A program made the translations under genes and the position numbers. A DNA stretch of 54,560 bases from Oceanibaculum pacificum (lineage in GTDB: Bacteria > Pseudomonadota > Alphaproteobacteria > Oceanibaculales > Oceanibaculaceae). A model generated the notes under the pieces. It worked only from the letters and a program-made list of their open reading frames with translations, made no database searches and had not been told where the DNA came from. Shown piece by piece: positions 36,589-45,497 of this stretch (its first letter is position 1; every line of letters begins with the position of its first letter). Location: assembly GCF_001618175.1 (NCBI RefSeq), contig NZ_LPXN01000013.1:1-54560 (forward strand), read 5' to 3'.

Positions 36589-38313
36589 ATGGCTTTCATG
36601 ACAACGACGAGCCATGCCCCGTCCCCCCTCGCCCCCCTCCTCGATGCGGGGCTCCTGGTCCGCCGGTTGCGGCTGACCACAGGGCTGATCCTGCTGGGCT
36701 TCATCATCAGCCATTTTCTCAACCATGCCGCCGGGCTGATCTCGCTGGCGGCGATGGAGCAGGGGCGGCTGTATTTCATGGCGGTCTGGCGTCAGCCGCT
36801 GGCGATGGTCACGCTGTATGCGGCGCTGCTGATCCATCTGGCGCTCGGCCTCTGGTCGCTCTATCGCCGCCGGCCGCTGCTGCGCGTGCCGCGCTGGGAG
36901 CTGGCGCAGCTGCTGCTGGGCCTGACCATCCCGTTCCTGCTGGTCGGCCATGTGGTCGACACCCACCTCGCCTTCCTGGCCACCGGGGTGGACGATACTT
37001 ACGCCCATCTCCTGCTGACATTATGGCGCGACCGGCCCTGGGGCGCGCTGGCCCAGACCGGGCTGCTGCTGGTCGCCTGGACGCATGCGATGATCGGCAT
37101 GCATTACTGGCTGCGCCTGAAATCCTGGTATCCGGCGGCGGTGACGCCGCTCTACACGCTGGCCGTCATCGTGCCGCTGCTGGCCCTGCTGGGCTTCCTG
37201 CAAGGCGGGCTGCAGGTGCTGGCGCTGGCCGCCGATCCGGACTGGCTTGCCGGCTATCGGGAGCAGATCGCCTATCCGGACGCCGAGGGGCTGGCCCGGC
37301 TGGAGCGGATGGCGCGTCTTGGCGAGGCGATCTTTCTGGGCCTGGTGATCCTGGCGCTGGCCGCGCGCGGCGCGCGGCGGCTGATCCGCGAGGCCGGCGG
37401 CGCGCCGCTGGTGCGCTTTGCCGACGGCACAAGGCTGCGGCTGTCGCCGGGCATGACGCTGCTGGCGGCCAGCCGGTTAGCCGGACGGCCGCATGCCTCG
37501 GTCTGCGGCGGTCGCGGCCGCTGCTCGACCTGCCGGGTGCGGATCGATTCGGGCCTCGACAATCTGCCGGCGGCGGAGGCGGCCGAACAGCGCGTGCTGC
37601 ATCGCGTGGCCGCCCCCGGCGGGGTGCGGCTGGCCTGCCAGGCGCGCCCGCATGGCGATGTCGCCTTCACGCCGCTGCTGCCGCCCGACGTGGATGTCCG
37701 CGAGGCGCTGGCCGGCGGGCATGCCCGCAGCGGGCGCGAGCAGGAGGTGGCGATCCTGTTCGCCGATCTGCGCGGCTTCACCAAATTGTCGGAGAACCGG
37801 CTGCCCTTCGATACCGTCTTCCTGCTGAATCGCTATTTCGCCGAGATGGGCATGGCGGTGACGGAGGCGGGCGGACGGATCGACAAATTCATCGGCGACG
37901 GGGTGATGGCGCTGTTCGAGGGCGAGGGCGACCCCGCCCGCGCCTGCCGCCAGGCGCTGACCGCCGCCGCCAGCATGGGCGGACGGCTGGCGCATCTGAA
38001 TCAGGTGCTGGACCATGACCTGGCGGAGCCGCTGCGCATCGCCATCGGCCTGCATAGCGGGCCGGTGATCCTGGGCATGATGGGCTATGGCGCGGCGCTG
38101 TCGGCCACCGCCATCGGCGACGCGGTGAACACCGCCAGCCGGCTGGAGAGCGTGGCCAAGCAGCGCGATGTGGAACTGGTGCTGTCCGACCGGGTGGCCG
38201 GGCTGGCGGGCATCGACCTGACCGCCTATCCGGGCGAGGCGCTGGAGGTGCGCGGCCGCCAGACGGCGGTGCCGGTGCGGCTTGTCGACCGGGCCGCCGA
38301 TCTGCCCTTATGA
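36589..38313 (+). CDS. Membrane class III cyclase with haem-type anchor and [2Fe-2S] domain
   Basis: Three modules run in order. Six membrane helices (about residues 27-266) carry several His residues (ISHFLNH, LIHLALG, VGHVVDTH, WTHAMIGMH) placed as in cytochrome-b type membrane anchors. A ferredoxin domain follows with Cys306, 312, 315 and 350 (CGGRGRCSTC then LACQ). The C-terminal class III cyclase has metal Asp393 and Asp437, the adenine-type Lys433, and the Asn514/Arg518 pair. The second base-selecting position is Ser505 in SATAIGDAVN, not the usual Asp. It probably makes cAMP in response to quinone or redox state. The start is uncertain (36589 or 36598; GGGGG just upstream). Confidence 0.88.
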   Translation: MAFMTTTSHAPSPLAPLLDAGLLVRRLRLTTGLILLGFIISHFLNHAAGLISLAAMEQGRLYFMAVWRQPLAMVTLYAALLIHLALGLWSLYRRRPLLRVPRWELAQLLLGLTIPFLLVGHVVDTHLAFLATGVDDTYAHLLLTLWRDRPWGALAQTGLLLVAWTHAMIGMHYWLRLKSWYPAAVTPLYTLAVIVPLLALLGFLQGGLQVLALAADPDWLAGYREQIAYPDAEGLARLERMARLGEAIFLGLVILALAARGARRLIREAGGAPLVRFADGTRLRLSPGMTLLAASRLAGRPHASVCGGRGRCSTCRVRIDSGLDNLPAAEAAEQRVLHRVAAPGGVRLACQARPHGDVAFTPLLPPDVDVREALAGGHARSGREQEVAILFADLRGFTKLSENRLPFDTVFLLNRYFAEMGMAVTEAGGRIDKFIGDGVMALFEGEGDPARACRQALTAAASMGGRLAHLNQVLDHDLAEPLRIAIGLHSGPVILGMMGYGAALSATAIGDAVNTASRLESVAKQRDVELVLSDRVAGLAGIDLTAYPGEALEVRGRQTAVPVRLVDRAADLPL

Positions 38314-38321
38314 CCCTGCCC

Positions 38322-38897
38322 TTATGATCCGGCCTTCAGCGCCGCCTCGACCGCACCGGCGATATCCGTCGATTCCGGCTTGGTGGTGCTGGGCCAGGAT
38401 GCGGCCAGGGTGCCGTCCGGGGCGATCAGATATTTGTAGAAGTTCCAGCGCGGGGCCTTGCCGGCGCCAAGCTCCTCCACGACCCATTTGTAGAAGGGGT
38501 GCGCATCCTCCCCGGTGACCGCGTATTTATCGGTCATCGGGAAGTCGATGGCGAAATTCACCTCGCAGAATTCCTTGATCTGCTCGGTGCTGCCCGGCTC
38601 CTGCCCGCCGAAATCGTTCGACGGCACGCCCAGCACGACCAGCCCCCGGTCGCGATATTTCTCCCACAGCGCCTGCAGCCCGTCATATTGCTTCGTGAAA
38701 CCGCAGCGCGAGGCGGTGTTCACCACCAGCACCGGCCGGCCGCGATATTGCGCCAGCGGCAGCGGGTCGCCATCGATGGAGGTGAAGGCGAAGTCGAATC
38801 CCTTCGCCGTGCCCGCGCCGGTGGGGGTCGGCGTCACCGCCGCGATGGCGGCGGCGACCAGCATGCCGGCGAAGCTGAGGATGCCGTTATCAGCCAT
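38322..38897 (-). CDS. Glutathione peroxidase family protein with N-terminal hydrophobic segment
   Basis: The 191-residue protein has the thioredoxin-fold peroxidase triad Cys65 (NTASRCGFTKQY), Gln99 (SNDFGGQEP) and Trp151 (RWNFYKYLI). The active residue is Cys, not selenocysteine. The first 25 residues (GILSFAGMLVAAAIAA) are a signal peptide or anchor, so it probably acts at the periplasmic side, reducing peroxides with thioredoxin or glutathione. The start at 38897 has AAGGA upstream and overlaps the end of the molybdenum oxidoreductase gene by eight bases, so the two are coupled. Confidence 0.88.
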   Translation of the reverse strand: MADNGILSFAGMLVAAAIAAVTPTPTGAGTAKGFDFAFTSIDGDPLPLAQYRGRPVLVVNTASRCGFTKQYDGLQALWEKYRDRGLVVLGVPSNDFGGQEPGSTEQIKEFCEVNFAIDFPMTDKYAVTGEDAHPFYKWVVEELGAGKAPRWNFYKYLIAPDGTLAASWPSTTKPESTDIAGAVEAALKAGS

Positions 38898-39555
38898 AAC
38901 GCTGTTCCTTCCACGGATCGCCGACATTGTGATAGCCGCGCACTTCCCAGAAGCCCGGCGTATCCTTGTCGGTGAACCAGATGTTGCGCAGCCATTTCGC
39001 GCTCTTCCAGAGATACAGCTTGGGCAGGATCAGCCGCACCGGGCCGCCATGCGAGCGGGTCAGCGGCTTGCCTTCCCACTGGGTGGCCAGCAGCACATCG
39101 TCATCGTCGAAGGCTGCCAGCGGCACGTTCGTGGTGTAGCCGTCATAGCTCTTCAGAATGACGAATTTGGCTTCCGGCTTCGGCTGCACGACCGACAGCA
39201 GATGCTTGGCCGACACGCCCTCCCAGCGATTCTCGTAGCGCGACCAGGCGGTGACGCAATGCATGTCGGAGACATCGTGGAACACCGGCTGATCCATCAG
39301 CGTGCGCCAGTCCCAGGTGATCGGATTATCGACCAGCCCGCCGACGGTGAGCTGCCATTCCTTGGGCACCACCACCGGCTGGACGCCGAGATCGAGCACC
39401 GGCCAGTTCTTCACCTCGCGCTGGCCCGGCGGCAGCTTGCGCTTCACCGGCTCCGCCTGCTCGCCGGTCAGCAGCCGGCCCTCGCGCGCCCATTTCTGCT
39501 TGGTGTCGACCAGCTTCTGCTTGATCTGTCCGAAGATGTCGCCGTCGTCCGGCAT
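38890..39555 (-). CDS. Sulfite oxidase-like molybdopterin oxidoreductase (cytosolic type)
   Basis: The 221-residue protein has the oxidoreductase molybdopterin-binding domain, with the Mo-ligand Cys100 in DMHCVTAWSRYENRWEG and the C-terminal HGGPVRLILPKLYLWKSAKW. It is close to MsrP/YedY-type and other sulfite oxidase-like enzymes but has no Tat signal, so it should be cytosolic. The ATG at 39555 is preferred because GGAGG lies five bases upstream; earlier starts exist. It is translationally coupled to the peroxidase gene, which suggests a shared role in oxidative damage repair. Confidence 0.85.
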   Translation of the reverse strand: MPDDGDIFGQIKQKLVDTKQKWAREGRLLTGEQAEPVKRKLPPGQREVKNWPVLDLGVQPVVVPKEWQLTVGGLVDNPITWDWRTLMDQPVFHDVSDMHCVTAWSRYENRWEGVSAKHLLSVVQPKPEAKFVILKSYDGYTTNVPLAAFDDDDVLLATQWEGKPLTRSHGGPVRLILPKLYLWKSAKWLRNIWFTDKDTPGFWEVRGYHNVGDPWKEQRYG

Positions 39556-39773
39556 GTCCGCCTCCATCGAAGGGTTCGACGATAAGATAGGCGGTCGGCG
39601 CGGCAAAACGAAGAGCTCACGCCGATCACGCTCTCGCGAGGCCGCCCGCCCGGAAAGACGGCTGGGCGATGGTCACCCGCATCCTCATCGTGTATTGATG
39701 CCTGCAAAGAACAATCACAGGAAACTCCGCCCCTTGCGCCAGACTCACCGACCGTCGCCATGCTTTTCGAGCC

Positions 39774-40403
39774 ATGCATGAAATCCTGTTCCTGAAGGCG
39801 CTGCTGGCGGGCCTCGCCATCGCGGCGCCGGTGGGACCGGTGGGCGTGCTCTGCGTGCACCGCACGGTGATGGAGCGACGCACCCACGGCATCGTCTCCG
39901 GCCTGGGGGCGGCGGTGGCCGATGCGCTCTATGGCTGCATCGCCGCTTTCGGGCTGGCGGCCCTGTCCGACATATTGCTGGCCCACAAGACGGAGATGCA
40001 GTTCATCGGCGGCCTGTTCCTTATCGGCATCGGCGCGCGCACCTTCCTGCGGCCGAACGCGGCCCCGCCGACCGAATCCCCGCCCTTGCGCGCGCAAGGG
40101 CTGCTCAGCGATTTCTTCAGCACCTTCTTCCTGACGCTGATCAACCCCATCACCATCCTGGCCTTCGCCGGCATCTTCGTGGCGCTGGGCGTGTTCATCG
40201 ACGATTCGGGCTCGCTGGTCGATCCGCTGCTGGTCGTCCTCGGCGTCTTTCTGGGGTCGTGCATCTGGTGGCTCGGCATCGCGATGGGGGCGGGCCTGCT
40301 GCGCGGCAAGCTGGGCCTGGTGCATCTGAAATGGATGAACCGCATTTCCGGCGGGCTGATCCTCAGCTTCGGGGTGCTGGCGCTGGTCGATCTGCTATTG
40401 TGA
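39774..40403 (+). CDS. LysE family exporter
   Basis: This 209-residue membrane protein has six helices and the LysE/RhtB start LLAGLAIAAPVGPVGVLCVHRT followed by GLGAAVADALYG and FFLTLINPITILAFAGIF. The family exports amino acids or related small molecules. The substrate is unknown. It is followed four bases later by the cobalamin-binding-type gene and then the PaiB gene on the same strand, so the three may be co-transcribed. Confidence 0.9.
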   Translation: MHEILFLKALLAGLAIAAPVGPVGVLCVHRTVMERRTHGIVSGLGAAVADALYGCIAAFGLAALSDILLAHKTEMQFIGGLFLIGIGARTFLRPNAAPPTESPPLRAQGLLSDFFSTFFLTLINPITILAFAGIFVALGVFIDDSGSLVDPLLVVLGVFLGSCIWWLGIAMGAGLLRGKLGLVHLKWMNRISGGLILSFGVLALVDLLL

Positions 40404-40407
40404 CGCC

Positions 40408-41337
40408 ATGACCGAGCCGCACAGCCAACGCATCGTCAGCCTGCTGCCCAGCGCGACCGAGATCGTCGCCGCCCTGGGCTGCGCCGACCGGCTGGTCGGC
40501 CGCAGCCATGAATGCGATTTCCCCGCCGATATCGCCGGCCTGCCCATCGTCAGCCGCCCGCGCATCGACGTCGACGCCTCCAGCGCGGAGATCGACCGCC
40601 AGGTGAAGGCGGCGGAACAGAACGCGCTGTCGGTCTACGATGTCGACACCGCCTTGCTGGCCAGGCTGCGCCCGGATGTGATCGTCACCCAGGATCTCTG
40701 CGCGGTCTGCGCCGTCAGCCTGTCCGACGTGGAGCAGGCGGTGTGCGCGCTGACTGGCGCGCCGGTCGATCTGGTGAGCTGCCGGCCCAGCAAGCTGGCC
40801 GATATCTGGACCGATATCCGCCGCGTCGCCAAGGCGCTGGGGGCGGTGCGCCAGGGCAATCGGCTGATCGAGCGCCTGACCCTGGCCATCGAGGGCATCG
40901 AAAGCCAGTGCCGGCTGATCGAGCCGAAGCCGACCGTCGCCTGCGTCGAATGGCTCGACCCGCTGATGGCGGCGGGCAATTGGGTGCCGGAGCTGATCGC
41001 CCGCGCCGGCGGCGTCAGCCTGTTCGGCCAGGCCGGCAAGCATTCGCCCTGGCTGACCTTCGAGGCGCTGGCCACGGCCGATCCGGACGTGATCGTGGTC
41101 TCCGCCTGCGGCTTCGATATCGAGCGCACCCTGAAGGAGCTGCCAACCCTGACTGAGCAGCCCGGCTGGCCGGATATGCGCGCCGTGCGGGACGGGCGTG
41201 TCTATGTGACCGACGGTCATCAGTTCTTCAACCGGCCCGGTCCGCGTATCGTGGAGACGCTGGAGATCCTGGCGGAGATCCTGCACCCCGGCCGCTTCGC
41301 CTTCGGTCACGAGGGCGGCGGCTGGATCAAGCCGTAA
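40408..41337 (+). CDS. BtuF-like cobalamin-binding protein without signal peptide
   Basis: The 309-residue protein has the periplasmic-binding fold of BtuF (IVSLLPSATEIVAALGCADRLVGRSHECDFP) and the helix-linked second lobe with TVACVEWLDPLMAAGNWVPE and YVTDGHQFFNRPGPR. Unlike BtuF, it begins directly with the mature fold and has no signal peptide, so it should be cytosolic. No btuCD is nearby. Such proteins occur in many proteobacteria and are annotated as cobalamin-binding; the ligand is not proven. A Cys-rich stretch (DLCAVCAVSLSDVEQAVCAL) is notable. Confidence 0.8.
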   Translation: MTEPHSQRIVSLLPSATEIVAALGCADRLVGRSHECDFPADIAGLPIVSRPRIDVDASSAEIDRQVKAAEQNALSVYDVDTALLARLRPDVIVTQDLCAVCAVSLSDVEQAVCALTGAPVDLVSCRPSKLADIWTDIRRVAKALGAVRQGNRLIERLTLAIEGIESQCRLIEPKPTVACVEWLDPLMAAGNWVPELIARAGGVSLFGQAGKHSPWLTFEALATADPDVIVVSACGFDIERTLKELPTLTEQPGWPDMRAVRDGRVYVTDGHQFFNRPGPRIVETLEILAEILHPGRFAFGHEGGGWIKP

Positions 41338-41356
41338 CTTTTTCGGGATTAGGCCC

Positions 41357-41983
41357 ATGTATGTGCCCCGGCATTTCGCCGTCGAGGATCGCGACGCCCT
41401 GTTCGGCCTGATCGAGGCCCGCCCCTTCGCGCTGATGATCATGCAGCTTGAGTCCGGGCTGGAGGCGACGCATCTGCCCGTTATCCTGGATCGCGAGCGC
41501 GGGCCGCACGGCACGTTGCGCTGTCATGTCGCCAAGGCCAATCCGGTGTGGAAGGCATGCGACGGCAATGCCTCGGCGCTGATCGTGTTCGGCGGCCAGA
41601 ACGCCTATATCTCGCCCGACTGGTACGAGAGCGAGCAGCAGGTGCCAACCTGGAACTACGCCGCCGTCCACGCCACCGGCCAGCCGCGCATCCTGGAGGA
41701 TGCGGCGGTGATCGGCGTGCTGGACGACCTGTCGGCCCAGTTCGAGGAGAAGCTGCGACCGAAGCAGCCCTGGACCAGCGACAAGCTGCCGGAGGATTTC
41801 TATCGCGGCATGCGCAAGGGCATCGTCGGGCTGGAAATGGAAATCCAGTCGCTGCAGGGCAAATGGAAGCTGTCGCAGAACAAGAAGCCCGCCGACATCG
41901 CCGGCGCCGCCGACGCCCTCGCCGCCCTGGAGGGCGAGGACAATGCCGCCGTCGCCGCCATGATGCGCAAGGCGCTGGGGTAA
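41357..41983 (+). CDS. paiB: PaiB-type FMN-binding negative transcriptional regulator
   Basis: The 208-residue protein matches PaiB: MYVPRHFAVEDRDALFGLIE at the start, the flavin-fold core LRCHVAKANPVWKACDG, FGGQNAYISPDWYES and VPTWNYAAVHATG. It has a split-barrel FMN-binding fold. The family is known from a Bacillus protease and sporulation regulator, but many members probably act as flavin enzymes. It follows the cobalamin-binding-type gene by 19 bases. Confidence 0.85.
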   Translation: MYVPRHFAVEDRDALFGLIEARPFALMIMQLESGLEATHLPVILDRERGPHGTLRCHVAKANPVWKACDGNASALIVFGGQNAYISPDWYESEQQVPTWNYAAVHATGQPRILEDAAVIGVLDDLSAQFEEKLRPKQPWTSDKLPEDFYRGMRKGIVGLEMEIQSLQGKWKLSQNKKPADIAGAADALAALEGEDNAAVAAMMRKALG

Positions 41984-41996
41984 GGGGGTAGCCCCC

Positions 41997-44333
41997 TCAA
42001 TCCCCGGCCTGTTCCTCGCGCTGGCGCAGCAGACGGTCGAAGGTCTCCAGCTTGGCGTGGGCCAGGGCGTAGACCTCCTCGGCCGGGCGGTCGAGGAACA
42101 AGGGCAGCACCGCGTCGATATGGCCGACGCTCCAGATGTGGAACCTGCCCTCGGCGACGGCGTCCGCCACGGCGGAATCGAGCACCAGATTGGGCTCGTT
42201 GGCCTGCGGGATCACCACGCCCTGGGTGCCGGTGAGCGGCCCGCGCTCCAGGCAGGTGCGGAAGAAGCCTTCGATCTTGTGATGCGCCCCGCCGATCGCC
42301 TGGGCCTGGCCATGCTGGTTGACCGAGCCGGTGATGGCGCGGTCCTGGCGCACCGGCAACTCGGACAGGTCGGACAGGATCGCCACCAGCTCGGCCAGCG
42401 AGGCGCTGTCGCCCTCCACCCCGCCATAGCTCTGCTCGAAGGTGATCGAACAATTGAAGGACAGCGGGTGCTTCTGCGCGAAATGGCCGGCCAGGAAGCC
42501 TTGCAGCACCATCACGCCTTTCTGCTGGATCGGCCCGCCCAGTGCCACGTCGCGCTCGATATTCGTCACCCCCTTGCGCCCGACCGAGGCGCTGGCGGTC
42601 ACCCGGCTGGGCGCGCCGAAGGCATAGTCGCCCAGATCGCGCACCACCAGCGCGTTGACCTGCCCGATCACCGCGCCCTGGGTGTCGATCATCAGCGTGC
42701 CGCGGGCGATGGATTCCTGCATCCTGTCCTCGACGCGGGCATTGCGGTGCCGGCGGTTGGCGATGGCGGCCTCGATGGCGGCCAGCCCCAGCAGCGGCGG
42801 CTGCCCGCCCTGCGGCGCGGCGCCGGGCAGGTGCGCCGCCTCGGTGACGATATCCTCGATCCGCTCGAACTGCGCCGTCAGCTTCTCCCGGTTGGCCGCC
42901 AGGCGCGACGCCTCGCCCAGCAGCCGGGCGATGGCCGCCTCGTCCAGCGACACATGGTTGCTGGACGCCATGTCGCGGATCAGGGCGCTATAGCAGGCGA
43001 TATTCTCCGGCACCGCCGGCATGTCGGCGTCGATGTCGGCCTTCACTTTGAAATAGGCCTGGAAGGCCGGATCGGCGGTGAAGAAGGTGTAGTACCAGTG
43101 CGGCGCGCCGACGATGACGACCTTCAGGTCGAGCGGGATCGGCCGGGGATGCGGCGCGCCGGAAACCGGCACGGCATTGGCGCGGTAGCGCTCCTCGATG
43201 CGGATGCAGCGGTCGCGCAGCGCGCCCTTCAGGAAATTCCAGGCATTCGGATCGGCGGCCAGCGCCTCGGCGCGCAGCACCAGCACGCCGCCGCCATTGG
43301 CCCGGTGCAGGGACCCGGGGCGGACCAGCGTGAAATCGGTCTCCATGCTGCCCGGGGCCTGGCGATATTCGATGCGGCCGAACAGATTCTCGTAGGTCGG
43401 GTTCGCCTCCAGCACCACGGCGGGATGGCCGGCCTCGGCATGGTCGACGAACAGATTCACCGCATAGCGGCGCTCGGCATACATCAGGGCCGGCCGGCGC
43501 TCGCCTTCCTTAGGTGCCCGGAACGCCTCCAGATTATCCTGCATGTCCTGGCGCATCTCGATCAGCCAGCGGCGCAGCCCCTCGATCATGCCGAACTCGG
43601 CCATCACCGCGTCGACCGGCCCGGTCAGCGCGCCATCGGCGAGGCGGCGGTTCAGATCGCGCACCTGCCGCGCCATCTCCTGCTGGCGTTCGCCGGCCCA
43701 GCGATTGACCTGCCCCAGTTCCTCCAGCAGGGCGCGGGCGGCGGTCTGCTTCTCCTCGGGCAGCGGCGGCGATTCCTGCCCTTCCTTGGTGTCTTCCGAG
43801 GCCAGGGCGGTCACCGTGATGCCCTGCTCGGTCTGCACGATGTCGAGGCCGGCGGCGCGGGCCTTTTCGCGCAAGGCGGCCAGGCGGGCATTCACCTCGC
43901 CCTGGATATGCTCGCCGCCCTGCTGGATTTGGCGCTGGTAATCCTCGCCGGAAAAAGCGCTCTGCAACGCCGTCACGATCTGCCGGATCAGCTCGCCCAT
44001 CCGGCTGCGGAACGCCTTGCCCTGGCCGGCCGGCAAGCGGAACGACAGCGGCTCGTGCGGGTGGCGGAAATTATTCAGGATCACCCAGTCGTTCGGGGCC
44101 GGGCGGGCGGCCATCGCCTGCTCCAGATATTGCAGCGTGGCCGTCATCCGGCCGCTGCGATCCTCGCCCAGCACGAAGACGTTGAACCCCAGATCGTCGA
44201 TGCCCAGCGCGAAGCCCAGCGCCTCGCGCGCCCGGCGATGGCTGGTGAAGTCGAAGGCGGTGGCGTGCGCATCCCCGCTCGGCGCGAAGCGCGGCAGGCC
44301 CACGCTGTCGGCGGGCAATTCCCTGACGGCCAA
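41997..44333 (-). CDS. Lon-like protease with degenerate AAA ATP-binding site
   Basis: The 778-residue protein matches the Lon-related AAA_32/Lon_C family. The N-terminal GIDDLGFNVFVLGEDRSGRM is where relatives have GPTGTGKRT, so the Walker A Lys and GKT pattern are lost. The long helical middle (about residues 100-280) is intact, and the Walker B-like HRANGGGVLVLRAEAL lacks the usual acid. The C-terminal Lon protease domain keeps the Ser-Lys dyad: Ser in VEGDSASLAEL and Lys in GGAHHKIEGFF. It may cut proteins without ATP hydrolysis. The same degenerate form occurs in other alphaproteobacteria, as far as I recall. Confidence 0.85.
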   Translation of the reverse strand: MAVRELPADSVGLPRFAPSGDAHATAFDFTSHRRAREALGFALGIDDLGFNVFVLGEDRSGRMTATLQYLEQAMAARPAPNDWVILNNFRHPHEPLSFRLPAGQGKAFRSRMGELIRQIVTALQSAFSGEDYQRQIQQGGEHIQGEVNARLAALREKARAAGLDIVQTEQGITVTALASEDTKEGQESPPLPEEKQTAARALLEELGQVNRWAGERQQEMARQVRDLNRRLADGALTGPVDAVMAEFGMIEGLRRWLIEMRQDMQDNLEAFRAPKEGERRPALMYAERRYAVNLFVDHAEAGHPAVVLEANPTYENLFGRIEYRQAPGSMETDFTLVRPGSLHRANGGGVLVLRAEALAADPNAWNFLKGALRDRCIRIEERYRANAVPVSGAPHPRPIPLDLKVVIVGAPHWYYTFFTADPAFQAYFKVKADIDADMPAVPENIACYSALIRDMASSNHVSLDEAAIARLLGEASRLAANREKLTAQFERIEDIVTEAAHLPGAAPQGGQPPLLGLAAIEAAIANRRHRNARVEDRMQESIARGTLMIDTQGAVIGQVNALVVRDLGDYAFGAPSRVTASASVGRKGVTNIERDVALGGPIQQKGVMVLQGFLAGHFAQKHPLSFNCSITFEQSYGGVEGDSASLAELVAILSDLSELPVRQDRAITGSVNQHGQAQAIGGAHHKIEGFFRTCLERGPLTGTQGVVIPQANEPNLVLDSAVADAVAEGRFHIWSVGHIDAVLPLFLDRPAEEVYALAHAKLETFDRLLRQREEQAGD

Positions 44334-44358
44334 TCTATCCTCCCCTTCCGGGTTATAT

Positions 44359-45387
44359 TTATCCGGTCATGCGGTGGGCGGCGCGGATCAGATCGACCAG
44401 GTCGAGCAGCCGCGCGACATAGAGGTCGCGCACTTCGTAGGCTCGGTCGTTATCGCCCCGCAACGTGACTTCGAGATGGTCGATAAAACGGCGCAGGCGG
44501 CGCTGATGCAATCCCAATCGACGCTGCACCGGATCCATCACCAGGCCGGCGAAGGCGGCGATCACCGCGCCGATGCCGATCAGCCCGCCGGTGACGCCGG
44601 CCAGCAGCAGCGGCGAGGCGGCGGCCGGAAACAGCCCGTACCACAGCCCGCCCATCGCCGCCCCCATCGGGAAACCGGCGACGGCCGCCTTCTGCGCCAG
44701 CGCGCCGGCCAGGGCGGGACCAAGCGACAGCACGCCGGGGGTGAAGCTCTGCATGCCGGCAGCGCCGACACCCGCCGCGATCATCGCCGTGGTGATGTCG
44801 GCCGCCGCCGCCCGGCTGCCGGTATAGGTCGCCATCGCGCGCTCCAGCCGCTCGCGGAAGGCGGGATCCTGGGACCGTCCCGCCAGCGCGATCAGCGGGT
44901 CGCGAAAGGCGGAGACCACCCGCGGATCGGACAGGATCGCCTCGGCCAGCGCGTCCTTCTCGCTCAATCGCCCGGTCTGGGCGTAAGGCAGCTCCAGCAG
45001 GTCGGTGTAGAGCAGCCAGGAAATCTCGCGCGCCACGTCGGTTTCCAGGAACAGCCGGCGCTTGTCCAGCCAGTCGGCGGTGCGCTGGCGGCCGAAGCGC
45101 CTGGCGCCGGTGGCGGCCAGCTTCACGCCGGCGGCCGGCAGGCCCATCGCCAGGTTGGCCGGCGCGCGCAGCACATCCCACCCGAAGGCCCGGCGATGCA
45201 GCCGCCAAGCCCCGCCCAGGCCGAAATTGCGATCCACGAAGGCCGGCACGCGCGCCCGCCTTTGCTCGCAATAGCGCGCGATGGCGGCATCCACGATGGC
45301 GTGCGCGCCCTCCCGGTCGAAGGCGAGCGGCAGGTTCGGGCTGACGATGGGTTCAGCGGCAGGGCTATCGTCGGAATGAATGCTCAT
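44359..45387 (-). CDS. EcsC-like / DUF6635-type membrane protein
   Basis: The 342-residue protein has Ala/Gly-rich hydrophobic stretches (about residues 205-300) that could enter the membrane, flanked by Arg-rich soluble parts with RRARVPAFVDRNFGLGGAW, RAPANLAMGLPAAGVKLA and YTGSRAAAADITTAMIAAG. The pattern resembles EcsC-type or DUF6635-type proteins; I am not sure which family applies. Its function is unknown. It lies just upstream of the Lon-like gene on the same strand, 25 bases away, so it may be co-transcribed and perhaps supplies its substrate or anchor. Confidence 0.6.
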   Translation of the reverse strand: MSIHSDDSPAAEPIVSPNLPLAFDREGAHAIVDAAIARYCEQRRARVPAFVDRNFGLGGAWRLHRRAFGWDVLRAPANLAMGLPAAGVKLAATGARRFGRQRTADWLDKRRLFLETDVAREISWLLYTDLLELPYAQTGRLSEKDALAEAILSDPRVVSAFRDPLIALAGRSQDPAFRERLERAMATYTGSRAAAADITTAMIAAGVGAAGMQSFTPGVLSLGPALAGALAQKAAVAGFPMGAAMGGLWYGLFPAAASPLLLAGVTGGLIGIGAVIAAFAGLVMDPVQRRLGLHQRRLRRFIDHLEVTLRGDNDRAYEVRDLYVARLLDLVDLIRAAHRMTG

Positions 45388-45497
45388 CGTCGATCATAGA
45401 TGGTGTCGCCCCAACCATTCGCCAGACGCGCGCGCGCCGAGGTTGCGCAATACCGCCCTCCAGCGTTTATGATCGGGGCGAAACCAGGAGCACAGCC

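Noticed and set aside
38322-38897. Glutathione peroxidase as a selenoprotein
   Set aside because: The active-site codon is a Cys codon, with no in-frame TGA.
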